Positions 1 to 7,606 of a stretch of 64,000 nt of DNA are shown one piece after another. The translations under genes and the position numbers were made by a program. The stretch's first letter is position 1. The number at the start of each line of letters is the position of its first letter. The notes beneath the pieces are model-generated. The model was not told where the DNA came from and did no database searches. It saw nothing but the letters and a program-made list of their open reading frames with translations. Location: NCBI RefSeq assembly GCF_003289625.1, contig NZ_QMBN01000002.1, positions 116,241-180,240 on the forward strand. Direction: 5' to 3'. This DNA comes from Microbacterium sp. SMR1. Its GTDB lineage: Bacteria; Actinomycetota; Actinomycetes; Actinomycetales; Microbacteriaceae.

Positions 1-1
1 A

Positions 2-274
2 TCGGCATACTGGTTCACCAGCGCGATCGGCTCGTCGTTCGGCCCCTATGCACTGCGGACCGTGCCGCCGAACACGAAGATACCCGGCGGCATCCCGGTC
101 GTGCTCTCGATCTTCCCGGACGACCTCGTCAACGCCCCGCGCGACTTCGCCGAGCGCCTCTTCGACCTCGAGGCCTTCGAGGAGCACCCGGTGGGCGGTC
201 ATTTTCCCTCGTGGGAGCAACCCGAGGCATACGTCCGCGACCTCGACCGCGCCATCGCGGCCGCGCTCGACTGA
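2..274 (+). CDS. epoxide hydrolase, C-terminal part (5' truncated by window)
   Basis: Only the last 90 residues are present; the reading frame is open from base 2. The visible part matches the C-terminal third of the epoxide-hydrolase branch of the alpha/beta-hydrolase fold. It has the cap-domain remnant YWFT..IGSSF.PY, then a beta strand (IPVVLSIFPDD), then RDFAERLFDL, then the GGHFPSWEQPE segment, in which the histidine is the expected catalytic base. The nucleophile Asp and oxyanion-hole motifs lie outside the window. The family opens epoxides to diols by an aspartyl-ester mechanism in the cytosol. It stops one base before the end of the convergent membrane-protein gene. Family fairly sure; substrate unknown. 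Confidence 0.8.
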   Translation, partial: SAYWFTSAIGSSFGPYALRTVPPNTKIPGGIPVVLSIFPDDLVNAPRDFAERLFDLEAFEEHPVGGHFPSWEQPEAYVRDLDRAIAAALD

Positions 275-275
275 G

Positions 276-569
276 TCAGCTACGGAGCCGACGAGTGCGG
301 GGGTGGCGGGCCCGCACCACGCCGAGCTGACGCAACCGCGCGGTGATGCCGACGAGGCCCGTACTCCCGGCCACGGCGACCGCCGCCGCTCCCGAGGTCG
401 CCGCGATGACGCCCGCAGGCGACCCGCTCATGCCGGCCACGATGGCCCAGGCGATGAGAGCCAGCAGCGCGATGGCCGATCCGACCGGCAGCCAGGTCCT
501 CGCCGTTTTCAGGCGGGACGCCTCTCGCGTCGCACGGTCGGCGGGCTGGTTGGCGAGGGCAGTGCTCAT
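276..569 (-). CDS. small membrane protein of unknown function
   Basis: This 97-residue protein starts at the ATG giving MSTALANQP. An upstream in-frame extension is possible but is basic and low-complexity, so it looks untranslated. After a charged N-terminus (about residues 1-27) come two hydrophobic segments, roughly 28-48 and 52-70, separated by a short Gly/Ser/Pro turn, then a basic tail rich in Arg. This is a small two-pass inner-membrane protein with the tail probably cytoplasmic. It ends tail to tail with the epoxide hydrolase gene, with one base between them. I do not recognise a family. Confidence 0.5.
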   Translation of the reverse strand: MSTALANQPADRATREASRLKTARTWLPVGSAIALLALIAWAIVAGMSGSPAGVIAATSGAAAVAVAGSTGLVGITARLRQLGVVRARHPRTRRLRS

Positions 570-662
570 GGATACGACGCTATGCGGGCTGAGCGGGCCG
601 CACCTCCGCCGTACGACGGAACCCACGCGCGCGAGCATCCGGCGCACGGGTGAGGCACAGCG

Positions 663-1511
663 TCAGCGGTAGCGCCGCGGCACTGTCCAGGGGCGGCCGA
701 ACTCGGTGTTGTACGACTCCGGATCGAACGGGCTGTCGCCGCCGGCGGGGAAGCTCGTGAGCTCGCCGAAGACCACGCGACCGTCGACGTCGTACAGATC
801 GACGCGCACGAAGTCGGTGCCCTCGCCGAGCCGCTCGGCGATGCTGATCATCTCGTCGAGATGCGCCGGCCGCGGGCGCTCGGGATCAGCCCAGGGCGGG
901 CCGCCACTCATCGTGATGCGGCTCCAGTCGGGTCGGAAGAAGTCCTGCGTGCGACCGCCGAAGCGACCGCCGTCGACCTGGATGAAGTGGCATCGCCCAT
1001 GGAAGACGAAGAACTTGTAGTCGTCCGGGATGCCGCCGTCGGCACCGACCAGGAACTCCTCGACGATGACTCGGCGCGGCACCTGTCCGTAGACCCACTC
1101 GCGATTCGGGCCCTGACCGTAGAGCTTGGCGAGCCAGCCCGCGGCGATCGCCGCGAGGTCGTGCGGGTTCGCGAACTCCGGACGCACGTGCCGATAGACC
1201 CAGCCCCAGCGCGCTTCCGGAAGCCGGGCATCCGCGGAGGCGGCGGCGGACACGACGATCGCAGCGCCGCTCCCGTGCGTCGGCTTCACGACGTAGGCAT
1301 CGGGCCAGTCGAGGTCCAGCAGGCTCTGCGGATCTTCGACGATCGCGTAGGCGCGGGGCAGGTACTGCTCGCCGATGACCGCGGCGACGTAGTCGCGCAC
1401 AGCGGCCTTGTCCGCGAAGGTGACGATGAGGCTGCGGCGGTCGCGCAGCATCTTGTACCGCACCTTCTCGCGGAACGTCGTCGGATTGCGGGTGCGCCAC
1501 AGTCGCAGCAT
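663..1511 (-). CDS. TupA-like ATP-grasp protein
   Basis: This 282-residue protein resembles the TupA-like ATP-grasp family, named from teichuronopeptide synthesis in alkaliphilic Bacillus and common in polysaccharide loci. Family features seen are the N-terminal FREKVRYKMLRDRR segment, FADKAAVRDYV, then VVKPTHGSGA (nucleotide-binding lysine and glycine loop), VEEFL, and an acidic C-terminal motif FVRVDLYDVDGRVVFGELT that would bind Mg-ATP. The family is expected to ligate an amino acid or peptide to a surface glycan or act as a transferase; the real substrate is not known. It lies 62 bases downstream of dnaB on the same strand with no clear terminator, so read-through is possible. The ribosome-binding site is weak. 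Confidence 0.75.
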   Translation of the reverse strand: MLRLWRTRNPTTFREKVRYKMLRDRRSLIVTFADKAAVRDYVAAVIGEQYLPRAYAIVEDPQSLLDLDWPDAYVVKPTHGSGAAIVVSAAASADARLPEARWGWVYRHVRPEFANPHDLAAIAAGWLAKLYGQGPNREWVYGQVPRRVIVEEFLVGADGGIPDDYKFFVFHGRCHFIQVDGGRFGGRTQDFFRPDWSRITMSGGPPWADPERPRPAHLDEMISIAERLGEGTDFVRVDLYDVDGRVVFGELTSFPAGGDSPFDPESYNTEFGRPWTVPRRYR

Positions 1512-1573
1512 CCGAACCAGCCGGCTGCGCTCGCGCCAACGGACGCCATCGTGCGCGGCCCGCGTTCGACCGT

Positions 1574-2944
1574 TCAGTCCATCCCCACGGCCATGTCGGT
1601 GAAGCGCGAGAAGTGGCCCTGGAACGCCACGGTCACTGTGTCGGTCGGACCGTTGCGGTGCTTCGCGACGATCAGGTCGGCCTCGCCGGCGCGAGGGCTG
1701 TCCTTCTCGTAGGCCGCCTCGCGGTGCAGCAGGATGACGATGTCGGCGTCCTGCTCGATCGAGCCCGACTCACGCAGGTCGCTGATCGCCGGCTTCTTGT
1801 CGGCACGCTGCTCGGCACCACGGTTCAGCTGCGACAGCGCGATGACGGGAACCTGGAGCTCCTTCGCGAGCAGCTTGAGCGCACGCGAGAACTCCGAGAC
1901 CTCCTGCTGACGCGACTCGACGCGCTTACCGCTGGTCATCAGCTGCAGGTAGTCGATCACGACCATCTTGAGGCCCACGCGCTGCTTGAGGCGGCGGCAC
2001 TTCGCGCGGATCTCGACGAGCGTCATATTGGGGCTGTCGTCGATGTAGAGCGGAGCGTCGTTGATGCGGCCACGCGTCGCGGCGACGGTGGTCCAGTCGC
2101 GTGAGTCGAGGGTTCCCTTGCGCATCGACTGCAGCGGCACGGCGCCCTCGGCGCTCATGAGGCGCATCGCGATCTCGCTGCGCCCCATCTCGAGCGAGAA
2201 GAAGATCGTGGGCGAGTTGTTCTTGATCGCGGCGGCGCGGGCGAAGTCGAGCGCGAGCGTCGACTTACCCATGGCGGGACGCGCCGCGACGACGATCATC
2301 TGACCGGGATGCAGGCCGTTGGTCAGCTGGTCGAGCCCGGAGAAGCCGGTCGGGATGCCGGTCATCTGGCCATCGCGACCACGTGCGGCTTCGATGTCGT
2401 CGATGGCAGCGGTGACGGCGACCTCGAGGGGGACGTAGTCCTCGGCCTTCTCGGCACCGGTGACCGAGTAGATCTCGGCCTGTGCGTTGTTGACGAGGTC
2501 GACCGCGTCGCCCTGGCCGTTGTAGCCCATCTGGACGATGCGGGTTCCGGCCTCGACGAGGCGGCGCAGCAGGGCGCGCTCGTTGACGATCGTCGCGTAG
2601 TAGCCGGCGTTCGCCGCGGTCGGGACGATGGAGGTCAGCGTGTGCAGATAGTCGGCCCCGCCAGCGCGCTGCAGCTCGCCGTTCTTGATGAGCTCGTCGG
2701 TGACGGCCACGACATCGGTCGGCTCACCATGGGAGTACAGCGAGAGCAGCGCCTCGTAGATGAGCTCGTGCTTGGGCACATAGAAGTCGGTGCCCCGGAG
2801 CGTCTCGATGACGTCGGCGACGGCATCCTTCGACAGCAGCATTCCGCCGAGCGTGCTCTGCTCGGCGAGCATGTCGTGCGGCGGGGTGCGATCGGGTTCG
2901 CGCCGTCCGCCGAGCCTGTCGTCAGAGATGTCCGCGATCGACAT
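1574..2944 (-). CDS. dnaB: replicative DNA helicase DnaB
   Basis: DnaB is the hexameric 5'-3' helicase that unwinds the chromosome ahead of the replisome. The protein is 456 residues from the chosen ATG (MSIADISDDRLGG), which fits the actinobacterial DnaB N-terminus; a further upstream start would add 23 unlike residues. The N-terminal domain (about 30-130) has the AEQSTLGGMLLSKDAV signature. The RecA-like domain carries Walker A (ARPAMGKST), FFSLEM, the Walker B stretch MVVIDYLQLM, the QEVSEFSRALK region and SQLNRG..QRADK.P..SDLRESG. No intein interrupts it, although actinobacterial dnaB genes often carry one. It is separated from the rpsF-rplI operon by the surface-protein genes. Confidence is high. 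Confidence 0.97.
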   Translation of the reverse strand: MSIADISDDRLGGRREPDRTPPHDMLAEQSTLGGMLLSKDAVADVIETLRGTDFYVPKHELIYEALLSLYSHGEPTDVVAVTDELIKNGELQRAGGADYLHTLTSIVPTAANAGYYATIVNERALLRRLVEAGTRIVQMGYNGQGDAVDLVNNAQAEIYSVTGAEKAEDYVPLEVAVTAAIDDIEAARGRDGQMTGIPTGFSGLDQLTNGLHPGQMIVVAARPAMGKSTLALDFARAAAIKNNSPTIFFSLEMGRSEIAMRLMSAEGAVPLQSMRKGTLDSRDWTTVAATRGRINDAPLYIDDSPNMTLVEIRAKCRRLKQRVGLKMVVIDYLQLMTSGKRVESRQQEVSEFSRALKLLAKELQVPVIALSQLNRGAEQRADKKPAISDLRESGSIEQDADIVILLHREAAYEKDSPRAGEADLIVAKHRNGPTDTVTVAFQGHFSRFTDMAVGMD

Positions 2945-3407
2945 CCGCACCCCCGCATCCTGGCCTGTGACCGAGCCGGAGTACACGGTATGGAGGGCAT
3001 CCGACACCCGCAAACCGGCCTGTGGATAACTCTGTGGAGAGGATGCGGGAAACGCCGCGACGGTTGTGAAGAAGTCCTGTGGAAAACGCCCGGGGATACG
3101 TGGAAAGTCTACGACTTAGTAGGCGTTGATCAGGGGTTTAAGTTTCCCCAACCTGTGGATGAAGATCGTGGTTGAAGTCTCACTTGAAGGTTGTTCATCT
3201 GGGGACTCACTTGTGTAAAACGCCCGCCTTGTCAAGTCGACTCGGCGCCCCCGGCGCGGCATCCTCAGGACGGGCTCATGACGAACTCAGCGGAACCCTA
3301 GACAGTCGCCCGAGACAGGAGTATCTTTCTTCGCCAAGCAGTACCCGACGGCACGGGGTCTCCCGTGCGAACGATGTCGACGCTCTCGGGGGAGGTGATC
3401 GCTCGTC
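2945..3407. other. 463-bp intergenic region upstream of dnaB
   Basis: No credible gene is seen here. The region separates the divergent dnaB gene and the Val/Pro-repeat surface-protein gene and must hold both promoters. On the minus strand a TTGACA hexamer lies at 3230-3235 but has no good -10 at the normal distance, so I do not call a promoter. Three TGTGGA-core sequences resembling DnaA boxes lie at 3021-3162. The surface-protein gene has an unusually complete Shine-Dalgarno, GGAGGTGATC at 3391-3400, eight bases before its ATG. Confidence 0.6.
3021..3162. promoter_or_regulatory. DnaA-box-like cluster upstream of dnaB
   Basis: TGTGGATAA at 3021-3029 is an exact reverse complement of the classical DnaA box TTATCCACA. 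TGTGGAAAA at 3078-3086 and TGTGGATGA at 3154-3162 are one-base variants in the same orientation. Another TGTGGA core starts at 3033. Four such cores within about 140 bases suggest DnaA binding, perhaps linking helicase expression to initiation. The region is not adjacent to dnaA or dnaN, so it is not proposed as the origin. Confidence 0.4.
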
Positions 3408-4526
3408 ATGGCCCAGCACCGCCGTGCGCCTCGCTGGGTGCCGATCCTCGGCACCGGCGTCGGTCTCGCCTTCGCCTGGACGGCGCTCTCCCTCGCACTC
3501 GCGCCCGCGAGCTACGCGGCCGACGAAGAGACTGGGCCCCTGCAGGGCATCGTCTCCGCCGTCACCGATCCGGTCGACCGTGCCGTCGAAGACGTCGTCG
3601 CTCCGGTGCTCGACACTGTCGTCCAGCCTGTGGCCCGCGTCGCAGACCCCGTCGTGCAGGCTGTCGCCCCCGTCGTGCAGTCGGCCCCTCCCGCCGTCGC
3701 GCCGGTCGTCGAACCGGTCGTCCGCGAGGTGGTCGAGCCCGTCGCGCAGAACGTCGTCGCACCGGCTGTGCAGCCGGTCGCAGACGTGGTCGAGCCGGTC
3801 GCCGACACCGTGGCTCCCGTCATCGAGCCCGTTTCGGATGTCGCGGAGCCCGTCACGGAGAACCTCGCGCCTGTCGTCACACCGCTCGTCGGCTCACTGT
3901 CGCCGGTGACCGATGCCGTCGGCGCCCCCGTGACTCCCGTGCTCGGCATCCTCGACGGCGCCCTGGCACCCGTCGTGGCGGTGCTCGCTCCGGTGACCGA
4001 TGCCCTCGCGCCCGTCACGGACGTGCTCACTCCCGTCATCGTCCCGATCACGGATGCCGTTGTGCCCGGCGGCTCGCAGCCGCTCGTCCCCCTGCTTCCC
4101 GGCGAGACGCCGGAGCCCGGAATCGCCACCAGCTCGCCGCTGGACGCGCTTTCCGCCGTCGCCCTCGGTCTGGCACGCGACCTGGCTACGTCCACGTCGA
4201 CCGACGGCCCATTCGGCATTCTCGGCGTCCTGGCGACGTCGGCCGAGGTTCTCGCGCCCTCATCTGAACTGTTCGCCGCGGCGGCCAGCGCGGCACCCGC
4301 CGTCGCGGGTCATGCGCTCGCTCTGGGCTCACCGGCGTCGGGTGGCCTCGCCGTCAGCGCTCCGGGCGCGGCCTCGGCCGGCGCCGCCGCTGCCGGAGGC
4401 GGTATCGCCGCAGCCCTGTTCGCATTCGCCGGAGCAGCGTTCCTGCTCCCCGGACGCCGCGGACGCCTCACGAACTCGACGGGCCCGATCTCGCCCGTCT
4501 ACCCCACCGACGTCTCTCCTGACTGA
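3408..4526 (+). CDS. secreted Val/Pro-repeat surface protein with C-terminal membrane anchor
   Basis: This 372-residue protein has a Sec-type signal peptide (about 1-37: basic start, long hydrophobic core, then ASYA-A). Residues 45-235 are a low-complexity array of short units built on PVxxVVxPV / APVT, spaced about 7-11 residues. A Ser/Ala-rich region follows, then a hydrophobic segment (about 325-352) and a basic tail starting GRRGR, which would hold the protein in the membrane. No sortase motif is seen. The Shine-Dalgarno is nearly a full anti-SD complement, implying strong translation. The next gene, 80 bases downstream, is also a repetitive surface protein. The periodic array suggests an extended stalk or fibre; function unknown. 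Confidence 0.6.
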   Translation: MAQHRRAPRWVPILGTGVGLAFAWTALSLALAPASYAADEETGPLQGIVSAVTDPVDRAVEDVVAPVLDTVVQPVARVADPVVQAVAPVVQSAPPAVAPVVEPVVREVVEPVAQNVVAPAVQPVADVVEPVADTVAPVIEPVSDVAEPVTENLAPVVTPLVGSLSPVTDAVGAPVTPVLGILDGALAPVVAVLAPVTDALAPVTDVLTPVIVPITDAVVPGGSQPLVPLLPGETPEPGIATSSPLDALSAVALGLARDLATSTSTDGPFGILGVLATSAEVLAPSSELFAAAASAAPAVAGHALALGSPASGGLAVSAPGAASAGAAAAGGGIAAALFAFAGAAFLLPGRRGRLTNSTGPISPVYPTDVSPD

Positions 4527-4606
4527 CGAACGGCCGGCCGCGCTCGAGCGGCACGACCATCGGCGCGCAGCGCCATCCATTCGTCATTCTCAAGGAGAGA
4601 ACAATC

Positions 4607-6031
4607 ATGAACACCATCGTCTCGCGTGCCATCTGGGGCACGCTCGTCGCCGGGGGGATCACAATCCTCGGCGCATCGGTCGCCCACGCGGCCGACACCA
4701 CGGGAGAGGACGGGTTGCTTTCGGGCACCCAAGGCATCGTCTCCGTCGACGCTCCGATCACGGTCAGCGGGACGTCCGTCGCCGTCCTCGGCGACGCGGA
4801 CAGCTCGACGTCAGGCTCGAGCGCACCGGAGTCGGCACCGGCGCCCAGCGGCTCGACGAGCGGCTCGGACGGCGTCGGCTCTGGGTCGCAGGCGCTCATC
4901 AGCGTCTCCGTGCCCGTGACCGTCGAGGGCACCTCCGTCGCCGTCGTCGGCGACAGCACCTCGTCGACGGACAGCGGCAGCGCACCCGCCGAGCCGGCCC
5001 CTGCTCCGGCGCAGCCCGCTCCCGCACCCGCTGCCGAGACGGATGGGTCGGATGGCGTCGCCTCGGGCACCCAGGTCGTCGCTCCGGTGACGGCGCCGAT
5101 CGAGGTCAGCGGCACCGCCGTCTCGGTCATCGGAGACGCCACCAGCGACACCACCACCGGCGGCAACATCGCTGGCAACGGCGGCGGCACCACGGGCACC
5201 ACGCCCGAGGCAACCACCGACGGCACCGACGGCATCCTCGGCGGCACCCAGGTCGTCGCACCGGTCACCGCACCGATCGACCTCACCGGCACCGCCATCT
5301 CCGTCATCGGAGACGCCACCACCGACACCACCACCGGCGGCAACACGGCCGGCAACGGCGGCACGACGGGCACCACGCCCGAGGCAACCACCGACGGCAC
5401 CGACGGCATCCTCGGCGGCACCCAGGTCGTCGCACCGGTCACCGCACCGATCGACCTCACCGGCACCGCCGTCTCCGTCATCGGAGACGCCACCACCGAC
5501 ACCACCACCGGCGGCAACGGCGGCACGACGGGCACGACGCCCGGCGCGTCGACCAGCGGCTCGGACAGCATCCTCGGCGGCACGCAGCTGGTGCTCCCGA
5601 TCACTGCCCCGATCTCGCTGACCGGCACGGCGATCTCTGTGATCGGCGACTCGACCACCGAGGTCGTCACCCCGGCAGGTCCCGGCACCGACCCCGGCAC
5701 CAACCCCGGAACGGACCCCGGCACCGACCCCGGCACCGACCCGGGCACCGACCCGGGCACTGACCCCGGCACTGACTCGGGCAGCGATCCCGGAACCGAC
5801 CCCGGCACCACGCCCGGCACGGGCGGCAACGGCGGAGCCCCCGCGGTTCCGACCGCGTCGAGCACGACGGACACGACTGTGGTCGGCACGCCGGCCTCGG
5901 CAGCGTCGGCTCGCCCGCTGATGCTCGCCAAGACAGGCGGGGAGGCTTCGGTGGCTCTGGGCATCGGCGCCCTCGCGCTGACGCTGATGGGGCTCGTCCT
6001 CCTCGCTCTGCGCCGCCGCGCGACGGTCTGA
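4607..6031 (+). CDS. chaplin-like repeat protein with LAXTG sortase signal
   Basis: This 474-residue secreted protein has a signal peptide at about 1-29 (AHA-A). Six repeats of about 25 residues, at about 40-65, 93-118, 154-178, 213-238, 271-296 and 325-350, follow the pattern GTQ(V/I)V.P(V/I)TAPI.(V/L).GTA(V/I)SVIGD. This resembles the amyloid-forming chaplin domain of Streptomyces (QVPV..PVNVCGN.V.VIG) but lacks the paired cysteines. Linkers are Thr/Gly-rich, followed by a DPGT array. The end is LAKTG (440-444), a hydrophobic stretch and RRRATV: a LAXTG signal of the class E sortase type, as in long chaplins. A good SD (AAGGAGAG) precedes the ATG. It is likely a wall-linked hydrophobic surface protein; that assignment is inference. 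Confidence 0.7.
   Translation: MNTIVSRAIWGTLVAGGITILGASVAHAADTTGEDGLLSGTQGIVSVDAPITVSGTSVAVLGDADSSTSGSSAPESAPAPSGSTSGSDGVGSGSQALISVSVPVTVEGTSVAVVGDSTSSTDSGSAPAEPAPAPAQPAPAPAAETDGSDGVASGTQVVAPVTAPIEVSGTAVSVIGDATSDTTTGGNIAGNGGGTTGTTPEATTDGTDGILGGTQVVAPVTAPIDLTGTAISVIGDATTDTTTGGNTAGNGGTTGTTPEATTDGTDGILGGTQVVAPVTAPIDLTGTAVSVIGDATTDTTTGGNGGTTGTTPGASTSGSDSILGGTQLVLPITAPISLTGTAISVIGDSTTEVVTPAGPGTDPGTNPGTDPGTDPGTDPGTDPGTDPGTDSGSDPGTDPGTTPGTGGNGGAPAVPTASSTTDTTVVGTPASAASARPLMLAKTGGEASVALGIGALALTLMGLVLLALRRRATV
5193..5518 (+). repeat. near-identical 152-bp tandem duplication inside the chaplin-like gene
   Basis: Bases 5193-5344 and 5367-5518 are the same 152-bp sequence with one difference that I can see (ATC versus GTC, an Ile/Val change). 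The repeat period is 174 bases, that is 58 codons, so the frame is kept. It encodes one chaplin-like unit plus its Thr/Gly linker. The near identity implies recent duplication or gene conversion, and copy number is likely to vary between strains. Confidence 0.9.
5681..5820 (+). repeat. 12-bp minisatellite coding for DPGT units
   Basis: About eleven degenerate copies of a 12-base unit (CCCGGCACCGAC and variants) encode Asp-Pro-Gly-Thr repeats just before the LAXTG anchor. Such linkers usually span the cell wall. Variation between units is mostly at third positions, with a few Asn and Ser replacements. Confidence 0.85.
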
Positions 6032-6056
6032 TCCCGACAGGATCCCATCCGGAAAC

Positions 6057-6092
6057 AGCGGATGCCGCGGGACTCGGCCTGCGGCATCCGCT
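6057..6092 (+). terminator. hairpin terminator after the chaplin-like gene
   Basis: A perfect 12-bp inverted repeat (AGCGGATGCCGC / GCGGCATCCGCT) with a 12-base loop begins 26 bases after the stop codon. No T-tract follows, which is common for actinobacterial terminators. Confidence 0.6.
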
Positions 6093-6136
6093 CCGGCCCG
6101 CCCACGGGGCACACCACCGACGGGCACGCCACCGCA

Positions 6137-6218
6137 CCGGGATGCAAGGGATCTGCACCGACACCCCGGGGCTCGGCATCCGCTCTCGGGGTGTCGGCCC
6201 GGAAACCTTGCATCCCGG
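6137..6218. repeat. nested double inverted repeat (bulged cruciform-capable hairpin)
   Basis: The outer arms CCGGGATGCAAGG (6137-6149) and CCTTGCATCCCGG (6206-6218) are perfectly complementary over 13 bp. Inside them CCGACACCCCG (6158-6168) and CGGGGTGTCGG (6187-6197) pair over 11 bp. The two stems are separated by symmetric 8-base bulges. The structure sits between the two convergent terminators and may itself stop transcription from both sides. Confidence 0.75.
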
Positions 6219-6241
6219 CCCGCGGCACGCACCCGAAAACG

Positions 6242-6277
6242 ACGGATGCCGCGAACCCGAAGGTCCGCGGCATCCGT
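6242..6277 (-). terminator. terminator of the rpsF-ssb-rpsR-rplI operon
   Basis: A perfect 12-bp inverted repeat (ACGGATGCCGCG / CGCGGCATCCGT) begins 16 bases beyond the rplI stop. Read on the minus strand it is followed after two bases by GTTTTC, a short T-run. Confidence 0.7.
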
Positions 6278-6292
6278 ACGGTGCGCCAGGGA

Positions 6293-6745
6293 TTACTTGG
6301 CGGCGACCACCTGCAGGGTGATCACAGCGGTGAGGTCGTCGCGCAGGCGAATGGTCGCCTCGTGCTCGCCCACGGCCTTGATCGGCGAGGTGATGTGGAT
6401 CTTGCGCTTGTCGAGGTCGCCCAGACCAGCGGTCTTGACGGCGTCAGCCACGTCGGCGGGCTTGACCGCACCGAACAGACGGCCTTCGGCGCCGGCCTTG
6501 ACCGACAGCTTGACCTTGTTCGACTCGAGGTTGTTCTTGAGGGCCACGGCCTCTTCGTGGTCGTGAATCGCGCGGGCGTCGCGAGCGGCGCGGATGGACG
6601 CCACCTGCTTCTCGCCACCGCGGGTCCAGGCCACAGCGAAGCCCTGGGGGATGAGGTAGTTGCGGGCGTACCCGTTCTTGACCTCGATGACGTCACCGGC
6701 GCTTCCGAGCCCGGCGACCTCGTTCGTGAGAATCAGCTTTGCCAT
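6293..6745 (-). CDS. rplI: 50S ribosomal protein L9
   Basis: The 150-residue length is normal for bacterial L9. L9 binds 23S rRNA at the base of the L1 stalk through its N-terminal domain and helps maintain reading frame. The N-terminal domain (1-52) shows [30 protein letters not shown], which covers the L9 signature. A connecting helix (about 45-75) and the C-terminal domain with GRLFGAV and ADV..A follow. It is the last gene of the operon, 11 bases after rpsR, with a hairpin terminator beyond it. The upstream in-frame extension is non-coding shadow; MAKLILT is the family start. Confidence 0.97.
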   Translation of the reverse strand: MAKLILTNEVAGLGSAGDVIEVKNGYARNYLIPQGFAVAWTRGGEKQVASIRAARDARAIHDHEEAVALKNNLESNKVKLSVKAGAEGRLFGAVKPADVADAVKTAGLGDLDKRKIHITSPIKAVGEHEATIRLRDDLTAVITLQVVAAK

Positions 6746-6756
6746 GTCGGTGCTCC

Positions 6757-7011
6757 TTACCGGCCAGCGCCGGCGTAAGGCAGGAGCGCCATTTCGCGCG
6801 CGTTCTTGATCGCCTTGGCGATCAGACGCTGCTCCTGCACCGAGACACCGGTGATACGACGGGCGCGGATCTTCCCACGCTCCGAGATGAACTTGCGGAG
6901 CGTCGAAACGTCCTTGTAGTCGATGACGCCGACGCGGATCGCCTTCGCGGGGGCCGCGTTCTTCGCGCCCTTCCGCGGCTTGCGGCGGTCGCCGGTTGCC
7001 TTTCCAGCCAT
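6757..7011 (-). CDS. rpsR: 30S ribosomal protein S18
   Basis: This 84-residue protein pairs with S6 on the 30S platform. The core signature [25 protein letters not shown], then [21 protein letters not shown] is intact. The basic N-terminal tail ([15 protein letters not shown]) is typical of actinobacterial S18. No CXXC zinc motif is present, so this is the zinc-independent form. It sits between ssb and rplI, as in most bacteria. Confidence 0.97.
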   Translation of the reverse strand: MAGKATGDRRKPRKGAKNAAPAKAIRVGVIDYKDVSTLRKFISERGKIRARRITGVSVQEQRLIAKAIKNAREMALLPYAGAGR

Positions 7012-7070
7012 TGTTTTTCCTTACGAGAGTGATGATCGGATGCCGCTGCACGCAGCACCCGGAATCCGAT

Positions 7071-7601
7071 TCAGAACGGGGTGTCGTCGCCGTAGGAGGC
7101 GCCGCTGGTACCCGGTGCGCTCCACGCGTCGGGAGCCGAAGAACCCGGGGTCGCCCACGGCTCCTCCTGCACCTGCTGCTGCGGGCGCGACTGCTGACCG
7201 CCGCCGAAGCTTCCGCCACCACCACCACCGGAGCCGGATGCGGCGCGCGTGACCTGTGCGGTCGCGTAGCGCAGCGAGGGGCCGATCTCGTCGACCTCCA
7301 GCTCGATCGCGGTGCGGTTCTGGCCCTCACGGTCCTGGTAGGAGCGCTGACGCAGGCGGCCGGTCGCGACGACCCGCATGCCCTTGGTCAGCGAACCCGC
7401 CACGTGCTCGGCGAAGTCACGCCACACGGACGCGCGGAGGAACAGCGCTTCGCCGTCCTTCCACTCGTTCGCCTGACGGTCGAAGGTGCGAGGAGTCGAG
7501 GCGATCGTGAAGTTCGCCACCGGCAGGCCGTTCTGCGTGTAACGCAGCTCGGGGTCTGCCGTGAGGTTGCCCACGACGGTGATGACGGTCTCGCCGGCCA
7601 T
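7071..7601 (-). CDS. ssb: single-stranded DNA-binding protein
   Basis: This 176-residue SSB binds and protects single-stranded DNA and recruits repair and replication partners. The OB-fold (about 1-115) begins [25 protein letters not shown] and contains [21 protein letters not shown] and the [11 protein letters not shown] region. A Gly/Gln-rich disordered linker follows (about 118-160). The acidic C-terminal tip DDTPF is the usual partner-binding peptide. It lies five bases downstream of rpsF and 59 bases upstream of rpsR in the S6-S18 operon. Confidence 0.96.
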   Translation of the reverse strand: MAGETVITVVGNLTADPELRYTQNGLPVANFTIASTPRTFDRQANEWKDGEALFLRASVWRDFAEHVAGSLTKGMRVVATGRLRQRSYQDREGQNRTAIELEVDEIGPSLRYATAQVTRAASGSGGGGGGSFGGGQQSRPQQQVQEEPWATPGSSAPDAWSAPGTSGASYGDDTPF

Positions 7602-7606
7602 GAGCC

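Noticed and set aside
1574..2944. Intein in dnaB
   Set aside because: Walker and downstream helicase motifs are continuous and the protein has normal length, so no intein is present.
2945..3407. Chromosomal origin next to dnaB
   Set aside because: DnaA-box-like sites are present but dnaA, dnaN and rpmH are absent, and no AT-rich unwinding region is seen. The origin is more likely beyond the right edge.
5193..5820. Repeat block as a CRISPR array
   Set aside because: The units are coding, in frame and contiguous, with no unique spacers of constant length and no cas genes.
4468..6273. 601-residue minus-strand frame opposite the chaplin-like gene
   Set aside because: It mirrors the repeats of the plus-strand gene and spans its terminator. 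The plus frame has a signal peptide, SD and LAXTG signal.
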